A DNA stretch of 26,142 nt, from contig JBMNLX010000008.1 in NCBI GenBank assembly GCA_050953085.1, positions 1 through 26,142 of the forward strand, written 5' to 3'. A model generated the notes under the pieces. It was not told where the DNA came from. It was given only the letters and a program-made list of their open reading frames with translations, and ran no database searches. The DNA comes from UBA3946 sp002385755. GTDB lineage: Bacteria; Bacillota_I; Bacilli_A; ML615J-28; CAG-698. The position numbers and the translations under genes are program-made. Positions 15,572-23,833 of the stretch are shown one piece after another. Position 1 is the stretch's first letter; every line of letters starts with the position of its first letter.

Positions 15572-15600
15572 ATTGTACCAAAACACATGAATAAAGTCAA
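15572..15600 (-). promoter_or_regulatory. Promoter of the riboswitch transcript
   Basis: Minus strand TTGACT (15595-15600), 17-base spacer, TACAAT (15572-15577). Start of transcription would fall a few bases before the aptamer P1 strand. Confidence 0.8.
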
Positions 15601-15641
15601 TTAGTTTAAACATAAATAAAACGCCGGTTAAAGGAGGAAAT

Positions 15642-15785
15642 ATGAGCATCGGAGCGTTTTCGGTAAGTTTGGCAGCAAAAGCCATTTACATAATTAAGAA
15701 TTTTTACGAAAAGCCGGGTTTTAAGGGATTCGCCGGGAAGATCGCGGGAAAATGGTCAATTATCCTCTTCGGCCAGCATCGATGA
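15642..15785 (+). pseudogene. Truncated VOC (glyoxalase-like) fragment ahead of the histidine phosphatase
   Basis: 47 codons with a very good ribosome binding site (AAAGGAGGAAAT). M-S-I-G-A-F-S-V-S-L-A and F-Y-E-K-P-G-F-K match the first beta-alpha unit of small VOC-family proteins (about 120 residues in full), but the remaining about 70% is missing and several usually conserved residues differ. Its TGA stop overlaps the ATG of the next gene (ATGA). It is either a decayed gene or a remnant kept as a translated leader that feeds ribosomes to the phosphatase start, which has no strong site of its own. Confidence 0.55.
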
Positions 15786-16348
15786 TCGTCTGCCTCGTAA
15801 GACACGGCGAGACCTCCTGGAACAAAGCCCGCTTGGTCCAGGGATTGACCGATAACCCGCTAAACGACGCCGGACGCCGCCAAGCCGAGCGCGTCGGCGC
15901 CTACCTTAAAACGCATGACCGCGAATGGGACCTGATCGTCACAAGCCCGCTTAAACGGGCCCGGGAAACCGCGGAAATCATCGCCCGGGCGATCGGGTAC
16001 GATAAGCCGTTGCTCGTCGACGGGAACTTCCGCGAGCGCAGTTTCGGCGCCCTCGAGGGCAGGATTTTGGACGACGAGACTTACCGGGTAATCTTCGCGG
16101 AGGAAGCGGCCGGTTTGGAAAAACTTTGCGACCTGCGGGAAAGGGCGATTAGCGCGCTACTTGCTTTGGAAGGCAAAGCCGATAAGGTTTTGATTTGCGC
16201 TCACGCCCAGGTGATAAAGGGAATTATCACGGCGATTGACCCCGAATTTGATTTCCGTTTCCCCTTGAAAAATTCCTCCATGAATTATTTCGAAGTCCTA
16301 AACGGCAAAATAAAAATCATTGATTATAATATCACTCCGGAAAAGTAA
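15782..16348 (+). CDS. Histidine phosphatase family protein (phosphoglycerate mutase-like)
   Basis: 188 residues from the ATG at 15782. The catalytic motif L-V-R-H8-G-E-T sits at the very N-terminus. Phosphate-binding S-P-L-K-R-A-R-E-T-A, the acid-base region F-R-E-R-S-F-G-A-L-E-G and the second histidine in I-C-A-H-A-Q-V follow. A longer in-frame start at 15752 would add ten residues in front of the motif and has no better ribosome binding site, so I prefer 15782. Substrate is not predictable: the family includes cofactor-dependent mutases, CobC-like and broad phosphatases. Confidence 0.9.
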   Translation: MIVCLVRHGETSWNKARLVQGLTDNPLNDAGRRQAERVGAYLKTHDREWDLIVTSPLKRARETAEIIARAIGYDKPLLVDGNFRERSFGALEGRILDDETYRVIFAEEAAGLEKLCDLRERAISALLALEGKADKVLICAHAQVIKGIITAIDPEFDFRFPLKNSSMNYFEVLNGKIKIIDYNITPEK

Positions 16349-16377
16349 AAATCCCGCGATAATCGCGGGATTTTATT
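16347..16377 (+). terminator. Terminator of the histidine phosphatase gene
   Basis: AATCCCGCG/CGCGGGATT stem (16350-16358 and 16364-16372) followed by TTTTATTATT. An A-run on the left side may let it also serve the converging plsC transcript. Confidence 0.85.
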
Positions 16378-16396
16378 ATTGTTCAACATTGCCTTG

Positions 16397-17233
16397 CTAT
16401 TTCAACCACGAATAACGGGCGCGAGCGTCGGCCAGGTTGTCCTCGATCGTTTTGTATACCCGGTCGCCGATTTCGTTCGTGTGCATGTCCTTGACGTCCT
16501 CATAACGCAAGACCTCGCAAACACGGATCAATACTTTGGTCCGACGGAAAGGGAATCTCTTTCGGACTTTATAGAAGTTATCGATGGCGAGAACGACGGC
16601 GTCGCATTTCGCTTTCTCGATAATCCGAAAAATCCCGTTCCGAAATTGGTTTAATTCCGGGCCCTTGCTCCGGGTTCCTTCCGGGTATACCGCGAGGGTA
16701 AAGCCTTGTTTCAGCCGGTCGATTCCCTGAATGATTACTTCCATCGCCTTGCGGTTATTGCGTCGGTCGAGGGGGAGAAACCCGGAAACGTAAAGCCAGG
16801 TGCCGACTATCGGAACCTTCATAATATTGTTTTTCATAATAAACGTCACGGGTTTTCCCTTAAAGGCGCCGATAATCATCAGAGGATCGAGATTCGACTG
16901 GTGATTGGACACGATCAAGATATTGTTTTTCTCGGGGATAAGTTCTTTTCCCTCGACGATTACTTTCATATTGAAAAAACCGCGCAAGAAAATCGTCATG
17001 TGATAAATAAACCAATTGTAAAAAGGCTTTGGGGCCTTTATCTTTTGCTTTTTGCTTTGCAAAGACGTGCAAATCCCAAAAAATATCACGAGAAGCAAGA
17101 AGCCCGCGATCCAGGAAACAACCAGGATAATCGGGATGCTCCACCAAATAATCACGCCGGGAACGATTTGCGTGAAGTAAAAATAAATCGTAGCGATTAT
17201 TAGAGCGGCAACAGACACGATCAAGGCAATCAT
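16397..17233 (-). CDS. plsC: 1-acyl-sn-glycerol-3-phosphate acyltransferase
   Basis: Transfers an acyl chain to lysophosphatidic acid to form phosphatidic acid at the membrane. 278 residues with two N-terminal hydrophobic helices (about 1-20 and 24-55), the catalytic N-H111-Q-S-N-L-D116 box, and the substrate box Y-P-E185-G-T-R188. The ATG at 17233 overlaps the folA stop as ATGA. Third gene of the thyA-folA-plsC unit. A functional tie between folate and phospholipid synthesis is not evident; growth-linked expression is the simplest reading. Confidence 0.93.
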   Translation of the reverse strand: MIALIVSVAALIIATIYFYFTQIVPGVIIWWSIPIILVVSWIAGFLLLVIFFGICTSLQSKKQKIKAPKPFYNWFIYHMTIFLRGFFNMKVIVEGKELIPEKNNILIVSNHQSNLDPLMIIGAFKGKPVTFIMKNNIMKVPIVGTWLYVSGFLPLDRRNNRKAMEVIIQGIDRLKQGFTLAVYPEGTRSKGPELNQFRNGIFRIIEKAKCDAVVLAIDNFYKVRKRFPFRRTKVLIRVCEVLRYEDVKDMHTNEIGDRVYKTIEDNLADARARYSWLK

Positions 17234-17706
17234 GATCTCATCCTTTCATAAACGCGGAATGACAACTCGCCGATATCTTCGCGGGATATCAAGCGGAAAT
17301 CCCCGGCCCGGTACGCGGGGAAAAAGATATCGCCGGGATAAGTTTTATTAATATGCGTCAAATACAGCCGGTCCGCGTAAGGCAAGGCCGCTTTGTATAT
17401 TTCATGACCGCCGATAACGAACACCTCGTCCGCATGCTCTTCTTGTAAGAACCCCTCGAGATCTCGGATAATCGTAACGCCGGGGTATCTAAAACCGGGG
17501 TCGCGGCTCGCCACAAGATTATCGCGGCCCGGAAGCGGCTTGCCGAGGCGAGCCAATATCGACGTAAACGTCTTTCTTCCCATCAGGACCCGGTGATTCA
17601 TCGTCACCCGGCGAAAATATTTCAAATCCTCCGGGTAATGCCAGGGCAAGGCGTCGCCCTTGCCGATACAGCCGTTCGCGGCGACCGCGGCGATCAGGGA
17701 TATCAT
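17230..17706 (-). CDS. folA: Dihydrofolate reductase
   Basis: Regenerates tetrahydrofolate from the dihydrofolate produced by the thymidylate synthase encoded just upstream. 158 residues, the typical chromosomal length. Motifs: I-G-K-G-D-A-L-P-W-H-Y-P-E-D-L-K-Y-F with the active-site acid, M-G-R-K-T-F-T-S-I for NADPH, V-I-G-G-H-E-I-Y, and L-T-H-I-N-K-T-Y-P-G-D. ATGA overlap with thyA at 17703-17706 and with plsC at 17230-17233 shows tight coupling. Confidence 0.96.
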   Translation of the reverse strand: MISLIAAVAANGCIGKGDALPWHYPEDLKYFRRVTMNHRVLMGRKTFTSILARLGKPLPGRDNLVASRDPGFRYPGVTIIRDLEGFLQEEHADEVFVIGGHEIYKAALPYADRLYLTHINKTYPGDIFFPAYRAGDFRLISREDIGELSFRVYERMRS

Positions 17707-18581
17707 ACCGACACCTTGGCGCGAATCGCCGGATGGGGATTATAATCTATAAGACGAAAATCCTCGTAGCGGAAATCGTCAATCGACTCCACCTTTCTCG
17801 CAATCTCCATCTTCGGAAGCGGCCGGGGTTCGCGCGCAAGCTGCAGCGCGACCTGCTCGCGGTGGTCGTTATAAATATGCGCGTCGCCGAAGGTATGAAC
17901 AAAATCACCCGGTTCCAGCCCCGCGACATGGGCGACCATCATCGTTAAGAGACTGTAGGACGCGATATTAAAGGGGACGCCCAAAAACGCGTCGGCCGAA
18001 CGCTGATAAAGCTGACAGGATAGCGTGTTATCGCGGACATAAAACTGATAAAGCAAGTGACACGGCGGCAAGGCCATCTCGTCGACATACGCCGCGTGCC
18101 AACTCGAGACGATTAGACGGCGGGAATCGGGACGCGTCTTTATTTCCCCGATCACCCGCGCGAGTTGGTCGACGGTTCGCTCGCGGCCCGCGAAAGCCCG
18201 CCATTGGCGGCCGTAAACAGGCCCCAGGTCTCCCCAGCGACGGGCGAAATCATCGTCTTCTTTGATCTTATTCGCAAACTCATCAAGCGTCTCGCCCCGG
18301 TATTCGGCCGAGGCCCGGTATTTTTCATACGGCCACTCGTTCCAAATCCGGACGCCGTTATCCACCAGATATTTAATGTTGGTTTCGCCCTTAATAAACC
18401 AAAGCAACTCGTGAATAATGGATTTTAAATGCACTTTCTTGGTCGTAAGCAAAGGAAAACCTTCTTTAAGGTTGTGCCGGAACTGGTAACCGAAAACGGA
18501 GATCGTCCCCGTTCCGGTGCGGTCGCTTTTTTCTTGTCCGTTTTCGAGAATGTGTCGTAAAAAATCCAAATATTGCTTCAT
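17703..18581 (-). CDS. thyA: Thymidylate synthase
   Basis: Methylates dUMP to dTMP with methylenetetrahydrofolate. 292 residues. The N-terminal phosphate-binding D-R-T-G-T-G-T, the central R-W-G-D-L-G-P-V-Y-G-R-Q-W, the nucleophile C174 in A-L-P-P-C-H, R-S-A-D-A-F-L-G-V-P-F-N-I and the C-terminal G-D-A-H-I-Y are all intact. It contains the roughly 20-residue insert at about 88-110 seen in longer ThyA forms. GAGGGATATA precedes the ATG. Confidence 0.97.
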   Translation of the reverse strand: MKQYLDFLRHILENGQEKSDRTGTGTISVFGYQFRHNLKEGFPLLTTKKVHLKSIIHELLWFIKGETNIKYLVDNGVRIWNEWPYEKYRASAEYRGETLDEFANKIKEDDDFARRWGDLGPVYGRQWRAFAGRERTVDQLARVIGEIKTRPDSRRLIVSSWHAAYVDEMALPPCHLLYQFYVRDNTLSCQLYQRSADAFLGVPFNIASYSLLTMMVAHVAGLEPGDFVHTFGDAHIYNDHREQVALQLAREPRPLPKMEIARKVESIDDFRYEDFRLIDYNPHPAIRAKVSV

Positions 18582-18601
18582 TATATCCCTCGTTTTTACT
18601 A

Positions 18602-18631
18602 ATTATATCATATCCCGATACCGAATGTTAA
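18602..18631 (-). promoter_or_regulatory. Promoter of thyA-folA-plsC
   Basis: Minus strand TTAACA (18626-18631), 18-base spacer ending in TGA, then TATAAT (18602-18607), an extended -10. It sits about 20 bases before the thyA start. Confidence 0.75.
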
Positions 18632-18642
18632 GAAAGCGTTAT

Positions 18643-18675
18643 AAAAAAAATAAACAGTTCATAAAGAACTGTTTA
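18643..18675 (-). terminator. Terminator of the small Gln/Asn-rich protein gene
   Basis: Perfect 10-bp stem TAAACAGTTC/GAACTGTTTA with a 5-base loop, and eight U on the minus strand side. It separates this gene from thyA. Confidence 0.85.
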
Positions 18676-18690
18676 TAATATAGAATGTCG

Positions 18691-18959
18691 TTACTGCCAA
18701 TGACGGGGTTTTGCGGCGTGATCGCCCGCGTTATCGGTATTTTGATCGCCCGCCAAGGCCTGATCCGTGTTTTGATTATTTTGCGGCGCCGCTTCGCCCT
18801 GTCCTTGGTTCTGCCGGTTTAACCGCTCGTAATCGCGATTAAACATTTCTTCAGAAAATTCGTTCTCGTATTGGTTATAATAATTTAGGCTCGAATTGGG
18901 TTGTCGTTGTAATGACGGCCGAAATTATTAAAGAGCGAGAACTTTTTTCTTTTGCGCAT
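18691..18959 (-). pseudogene. Small hydrophilic Gln/Asn-rich protein, frameshifted
   Basis: Not recognised. From the ATG at 18959 (GGAGGAC nine bases upstream) the frame reads a basic start (M-R-K-R-K-K-F-S-L-F-N-N-F-G-R-H-Y-N-D-N-P-I) and stops early. One base later the other frame continues L-N-Y-Y-N-Q-Y-E-N-E-F-S-E-E-M-F-N-R-D-Y-E-R-L-N-R-Q, then a Gln/Asn/Ala/Asp-rich tail with the repeated G-D-Q-N-T-D and ends R-H-W-Q. The full length would be about 89 residues. A single missing base around 18,895-18,900, in a run of C on the coding strand, explains it. It has its own terminator, which suggests a real gene. Confidence 0.6.
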
Positions 18960-19015
18960 TTATCATGTCCTCCATTCTACAATCATATTATAAACCGATT
19001 AATATCGATTATAAT

Positions 19016-19535
19016 TTATTCACGGAGGTAATTACTGCCTTTGAAACAAGCCGGTTCGCGCCGGGAAAGGTTGGGATAACCCTGTTGTCTCAACGCCTCG
19101 AACAAGACGATCGCGACGGTGTTGCTTAAATTTAAAGCCCGGACTTTATCGGACATCGGCAGGCGGATGCAACGGTCAAGACGCGGTTTTAGGATTTCTT
19201 TGGGAATTCCCGTCCGATTCCTTTCCGAAAATAAAATAATAATTTTTCTCAAGATTGGCCAGCTCGCCATCGCTAAAAGCGCGCTCGCCGTAACGCGTCA
19301 GGAAATAATACTCCCCGGCGTTCTCCCGGAAAAACTCGTCAAGATTAGGATAGAGACGGTATTCAACTTTGTCGATATAATCGACGCCGCTGCGACGGAG
19401 ATAGCGGCTCGCGAGACTGAATCCCAATGGCTCGATCAAGTGCAGGAAGGCGTCGCCGGCGAGGACGGTGCGCATGATATTACCGACGTTTTGAGGGATT
19501 TCCGGCTGGTAGAGAACGATATTATTGCGCGCCAT
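19016..19535 (-). pseudogene. trmL: tRNA (cytidine/uridine-34-2'-O)-methyltransferase, one frameshift
   Basis: SPOUT methyltransferase that adds 2'-O-methyl at the wobble position of leucine tRNAs. The N-terminal part I-V-L-Y-Q-P-E-I-P-Q-N-V-G-N-I-M-R-T is canonical. The frame breaks inside F-G-K-E-S-D-G and resumes in the next frame as G-I-P-K-E-I-L, then S-D-K-V-R-A-L-N-L-S-N-T-V-A-I-V-L-F-E. One extra G in the G-run at 19209-19211 accounts for it, and the whole catalytic knot is otherwise intact. The start overlaps the end of queG by about 14 bases. Functional in the cell if the extra base is a sequence error. Confidence 0.9.
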
Positions 19536-20401
19536 TTTTCAACCTCTTTTTTAAATATTCCATATGTCGGTAAAACCACGGCGCGTCGGCGTGCAGTTTT
19601 TGAAAATATTCGATTTTTTTAATATTAATATTATTATTATTTGCTTCCAAAACAATTATATTTCTTAACATTTTTAAGTAACCAATCCAGGCGAAATTTT
19701 TATTTTTAAATTTTTCTTGGAATGTTTTTCTATTTAACGACTCCATTTCCGCAAGAGTCAACACGGAATCTTCGGAAAAGTCAAATTCCCGCAAATACTC
19801 GTCTTTGCCGTCGGTTATGGGGGCAGACTTCCTGGCAGATGTCGCAGCCGTAATAGGCGTCTTTTAAAAGATCGTAACGGGGAAAATCTTCCGAAGCGAC
19901 CTGCGTCAGAAAAGATAGACAGGACTCGCGGTTAAAGCCGCCCGCCAAGGCTGATGACGGACATTTTTTGACGCATAGATCGCACTCCCCGCACGAGGCT
20001 TCAAGGGGGCGGGAGTATTCCGGAAAAACATGATCGGTAAGAATCGTCCCAATCACGACGTAGGAGCCGAATTCCCGGGGTAATAAGAAGAGTGTTCCTG
20101 CCGAGAAACCCGAGCCCGGCAAGCACGCCAATAGTTTCTCGTCAAACGCGCTCCGATCGACTAAATCTCGTAGCGGGATAATCCGCGCGTCCGGGCGACT
20201 TCTTCTAATTTGGCGGATAGAACCGCGTGATAATCGCTCCCGTAACCGAACCGGGCCGGCAAATACCGGCCTTGAGCTTTCGCCTGACGGTAGGGAAAGC
20301 GCAGACAATGATGCTTTTCACCCAGTCATAAACCGGGCGCTTTCCGGCGCTCGCGGTAAGCATCCGCGGGGACGATGCGAGACGAACGGTTCTTTTTTCA
20401 T
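19522..20401 (-). pseudogene. queG: Epoxyqueuosine reductase, several frameshifts
   Basis: Cobalamin and iron-sulfur enzyme for the last step of queuosine synthesis at wobble G34. Read across three frames: D-W-V-K-S-I-I-V-C-A-F, then Y-R-Q-A-K-A-Q-G-R-Y-L-P-A-R-F-G-Y-G-S-D-Y-H, then P-L-R-D-L-V-D-R-S-A-F and T-L-F-L-L-P-R-E-F-G-S-Y-V-V-I-G-T-I. The two 4Fe-4S clusters follow as C-G-E-C-D-L-C-V-K-K-C-P and C-D-I-C-Q-E-V-C-P-H-N, then R-E-F-D-F-S-E-D-S. At least four single-base breaks (about 19,800, 20,190, 20,305 and 20,330). ATG at 20401 has AAGGAG upstream. The N-terminal region looks shorter than in most QueG. Confidence 0.88.
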
Positions 20402-20453
20402 GCTATTTGCTCCTTATGAATCTTCGGTCGGAACCGGCACAAACGATAAAGGA

Positions 20454-21794
20454 TTATCCCCAATAAAGGGCCGCGAAGTTGCTTACCGCCATCGCGTACC
20501 AGATGCTTGAGGCCGGCAAATGCAAAACGTTTTTAAAAAAGAGAACGAGCGGGATGCGAAGCAGCCACAGCCGGAAGGTCGCCAAAATCAGGCTGAAATG
20601 CGTCTCGCCGCTTCCCTGGTATGCGCCCATATATACTTGATATATGCCCATCAGAGGCAGGGAAGTAAAAACAAAAAACATATATTCGACGCTTAATTCC
20701 AAAGCCTCGGGAACGCGGTTTAAAACAGTTCTAGCCAGTTCCTTGCGGGAATGGCATCAAAAGCAAGCAGCCGATAACACTGATAATGATGACCAAAACC
20801 ATCGCCTTTCGGACCGCTTCCCGAGCGCGGTTTTCATTCCCGGCGCCGACGTTCTGGCCGACGAAAGTGGCGGTAACGCGCGCCGATACCCATCGCCGGG
20901 TTTAAAACAAGCGAGTTTATTTTATTACCGACCTGAAAAGCGTTAACGGTCGCGTTGCCATACGATAGACCACGGAGTTTAAAATCAAAAATCCGAGCGA
21001 CGTGAACGCCTGGCTCACGCCGACCGGCCAGGACAGGCGGAAGATCTTCCCGATCAGCGCGCTGTCATAGACGATGTCTTTCGCCCGCAAATAGATGTGA
21101 CTGGGATTTTTCCAGAAAAGCATGACCATAAAAATCGGCGCGATAATAACGTTCGCCGCGAGCGTTCCGTACGCGCCGCCCGCAACCCCCAAATCATACC
21201 GCGTTATTAAAACCAAGTCATGAAAATATTAAACAAAATCATTATCATGTTGACGATAAAAGGGGGTGACAAGTGTCGCCGCTCGCCTGGCGGCTGGCAT
21301 GAAAAGCGAAATAAATGAAGAGCGGCACCATCTCAAATGACCTGATCTGCACGTATTGGATCATTAGCTCGCGCTCTTTGCCCTTTGCTCCCATCCAACT
21401 CACGATCGTTGGCGAAGCGAAATAGAGAACGGCGTTCATGACGACGCCTAAAACCGCGGTAAGCAAGAGCAATTGCGCGGTGATTTTCGTCGCCATGTCC
21501 TTTACGGCCCGCGCCAGCGCTTGGGCGATGAGGGCGATACCCGCGGCCATGACCCCGTAGGCAAAAAGCTTGGAAATGGCGAAAATCGGGAAAGTGATAG
21601 AAATCGCCGTGATTGATTCCGAAACAATATCCTCCGGAACCAGGTTTGAAACAAAATACATGTCGATAAAACTGTTCAAGGCCTTCATCAGGTTAGACAG
21701 GAATATCGGCAACGACAACACCATGGATGCTTAAGTATAAATTTTTACTTTCTAACAAATGTTTCCGGCGCGACGCCGAGCGACTATGATACAT
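20454..21794 (-). pseudogene. MATE-family efflux transporter, several frameshifts
   Basis: Drug/sodium or proton antiporter fold. Pieces in three frames join into one protein of about 445 residues: L-P-I-F-L-S-N-L-M-K-A-L-N-S-F-I-D-M-Y-F-V, S-I-T-F-P-I-F-A-I-S, A-S-G-D-T, then N-I-F-M-T-W, L-G-V-A-G-G-A-Y-G-T-L, then N-P-A-M-G-I-G-A and finally G-A-Y-Q-G-S-G-E-T-H-F. Breaks lie near 20,745, 20,885, 20,950, 21,216, 21,250 and 21,728. At 21,216 a missing G and at 21,250 extra bases in T and C runs explain the change of frame. The likely start is ATG at 21794, upstream of the in-frame ATG at 21724, because it adds L-L-E-S-K-N-L-Y-L-S-I. It faces the same way as queG. Confidence 0.87.
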
Positions 21795-21900
21795 GACCTT
21801 AACCTCTTGCTGGTTTTTTTTAAAATAAGTAACTTTTACAATTGTCGGGTATAAAAAATGCCGTCATCTTCCAATAATAATTGACGACAGGAGGTTTTTT

Positions 21901-22078
21901 ATGAGCGAAAAAGAATTGTTGTATGTGGAAGATTGTCTTAACCAGACAAAACATCTTTTATCAGAAATGCGGCAATACCGCCGACGCCCTCCAAGATCGC
22001 GAGTTAAAGGCGTTCGCGCAAGGCTTGCAGGAACGCTACCAATCGGTCTTCAATCAAATCTATAAGGTATTACAATAA
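21901..22078 (+). pseudogene. Small CotF-partner-type coat protein, one frameshift
   Basis: Reads M-S-E-K-E-L-L-Y-V-E-D-C-L-N-Q-T-K-H-L-L-S-E, then in the next frame C-G-N-T-A-D-A-L-Q-D-R-E-L-K-A-F-A-Q-G-L and Q-S-V-F-N-Q-I-Y-K-V-L-Q and stop: about 58 residues of helical protein. This resembles the short protein commonly encoded just before CotF-like spore coat proteins in Bacillota. AGGAGGTTTTTT precedes the ATG. The break near 21,965 is a single base. The next gene follows after 11 bases with its own GGAGGTG. Confidence 0.65.
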
Positions 22079-22089
22079 GGAGGTGTCAG

Positions 22090-22338
22090 ATGAACGATCA
22101 AAACTTAATGCAAGACTTGTTGATCGCGGTTAAGGAAACTTGCGATCTCTTCCTTCACGCAACCGTCGAGTCCTCGACGCCCGAGGTCCGTTCCGCATTC
22201 AACAACTCCCTCTCGAGTGTTTACGGGTCCAAAACGATGTGTACGCCAAAATGGAGGAAAAGGGCTGGTATCCGGCGACGCAGGTGCCGCCGGCTAAAAT
22301 CACCCAAGTCGAGCGCAAGTTCGCCCCAACAGCAATAA
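22090..22338 (+). pseudogene. CotF-like spore coat protein, two compensating frameshifts
   Basis: M-N-D-Q-N-L-M-Q-D-L-L-I-A-V-K-E-T-C-D-L-F-L-H-A and S-S-T-P-E-V-R-S-A-F-N-N-S-L fit the ferritin-like helical CotF family. A missing base near 22,213 shifts the frame. The correct continuation, L-E-C-L-R-V-Q-N-D-V-Y-A-K-M-E-E-K-G-W-Y-P, lies in the next frame, and an extra C near 22,325 brings it back to the stop (K-F-A-Q-Q-Q). The uncorrected frame is open but gives a nonsense Arg-rich end. Coat assignment is by family resemblance; such proteins also occur in organisms not known to sporulate. Confidence 0.7.
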
Positions 22339-22368
22339 GGAAGAAAGATTTCTTCCTTTTTTTTTTAT
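22339..22368 (+). terminator. Terminator of the CotF-like pair
   Basis: GGAAGAAA/TTTCTTCC hairpin directly after the stop, followed by ten T. The end of the converging sirtuin gene lies within the T-tract. Confidence 0.85.
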
Positions 22369-23078
22369 TTAACGGCGGCGTCAAGAACCAGGTCGACGAA
22401 TCGTATTATCACGAGGTCGGCGTGCCGGTCAAAATCGGTCGGCGATTTATTGATGATAACGAAATGATTTCCGGAAAAATAACGGATCAGCCCCGCGGCC
22501 GGGTACACGACGAGCGACGTCCCCGCGACAATCAACGCGTCCGCCTTGCTTATGCAGTCGATCGCGCTCGGCCAACGCCTTCGCGTTAAGCTGTTCCTGA
22601 TACAAAACAACGTCGGGACGGACAATCCCGCCGCAGTCACAGCGGGGAACGCCGGCGTCGTTCGCGATAAAACCGAAATCGTATTTTTTCTTGCAGCTCA
22701 TGCAGTAGTTGCGGTAAACCGAACCGTGCAGTTCAATGACCGATTGGCTGCCCGCGGCCTGATGCAAATTGTCTATGTTTTGCGTTTATCACCGCTTTAA
22801 GCTTGCCTTGTTTTTCAAGCCTGGCCAAGGCGTGATGAGCCCTGTTCGGTTTGGCGGCGGGAAAGAGGAGTTTTTCGCGATACACGCGTAGAAGGTCTCG
22901 GGATTGGCGAGAAATAATCGCGGCTTAGAATAATCTCGAACGGAATATTTTGTTTTTCCAATCCGCCGGAACCGCGAAAATCGGGTATTCCCGACGGCAC
23001 GGAAACGCCGGCGCCGCCGAAAAACACGATATTTGAACTGCGTTCAATAATTTCCCGCAATTTCGCAATCTTATCCAT
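22365..23078 (-). pseudogene. Sir2-family NAD-dependent protein deacylase, several frameshifts
   Basis: Three pieces rebuild one sirtuin of about 237 residues. N-terminal G-G-A-G-V-S-V-P-S-G-I-P-D-F-R-G (NAD site). Then I-T-Q-N-I-D-N-L-H-Q-A-A-G-S (in frame if one A of AAA at about 22,782 is removed) and E-L-H-G-S-V with the catalytic His. Zinc cysteines follow in C-M-S-C-K-K-K and C-D-C-G-G-I-V-R-P-D-V-V, then G-T-S-L-V-V-Y-P-A-A-G and I-I-N-K-S-P-T. All active-site elements are present. It starts 12 bases after the racemase-like gene, so the two are probably co-transcribed. Confidence 0.87.
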
Positions 23079-23090
23079 CTCAATACTCCT

Positions 23091-23833
23091 TTATTTTGTA
23101 TTTGAAATCAACCCGACAACCTTTTTCCCGGAAAAACCCCGGGCCGGAACGCTCGTCTTCACGATTCTCTCGCCCCGGCGCCTTTTCCTTCCTCCGGCAA
23201 GAGCGCCGTGAGCTTGTTCGCGATAATCATCCCGACGTCGGTGATCATCTGGTATTTGATATACTCGCGGATTTCCGTCTGTAAAATCTATCAAACAGGG
23301 CGACCCGGTAACGATTAAGTCGACTTCCTTTTTCATGACCGGGCGGAACGCTTCCTTCACGGCCGTAAACGACCGCGCCGTCTTCGTCTGCTTCTCCTCG
23401 ATAATCCGTTCCAGCTCGTCGCTCGGGATATTATATAGATGGTTATAGTTAAAACGCTTTTGATACAAATTGGCCTCGATCGTTTCCTTCCGGGCCAAAA
23501 GGACGATATTCTTCTGCTCGTAATTGCGGTTAGCATACTCGACGAGCGCGTCGTCAATCTAATGACCGGGATATCGAGCGTTTTCAGTTTTTCCGCGCCG
23601 TACTCGATGACGGAGTCGGAAACATAATTAAAACAGCCGGTTTTCCCGCATGACGCCGTCGATGTCGGCATCGACCAACTCTTTGATTTCCGCCTCCGAC
23701 CGTTCCGAATAAGGATGATATTTTAAATTGTTTTGATATAAAAACCGTTCTCTCGGGAAAGTCTTGGCCAAGGTTGAAAAAAACATTAATACCGCCAAGC
23801 CCGACGTCCTAAAACGGCGATCGTTCCTTTCAT
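23091..23833 (-). pseudogene. Divergent glutamate-racemase-like protein, several frameshifts
   Basis: Rebuilt protein of about 245 residues. M-K-G-T-I-A-V-L then D-V-G-L-G-G-I-N-V-F fits the D-S-G-V-G-G block of Asp/Glu racemases. G-C-F-N-Y-V-S-D-S-V-I-E and L-K-T-L-D-I-P-V-I take the place of the A-C-N-T-A and F-D-I-P-V-I-G blocks. A-R-K-E-T-I-E-A-N-L-Y then T-G-S-P-C-L-I-D-F match the I-G-T-x-A-T-I and L-G-C-T-H-Y regions. Catalytic motifs are altered, so the activity may differ from MurI. An ATG at 23845 sits too close to the AAAGGAG; 23833 is preferred. Breaks near 23,220, 23,285, 23,555, 23,650, 23,740 and 23,810. Confidence 0.5.
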
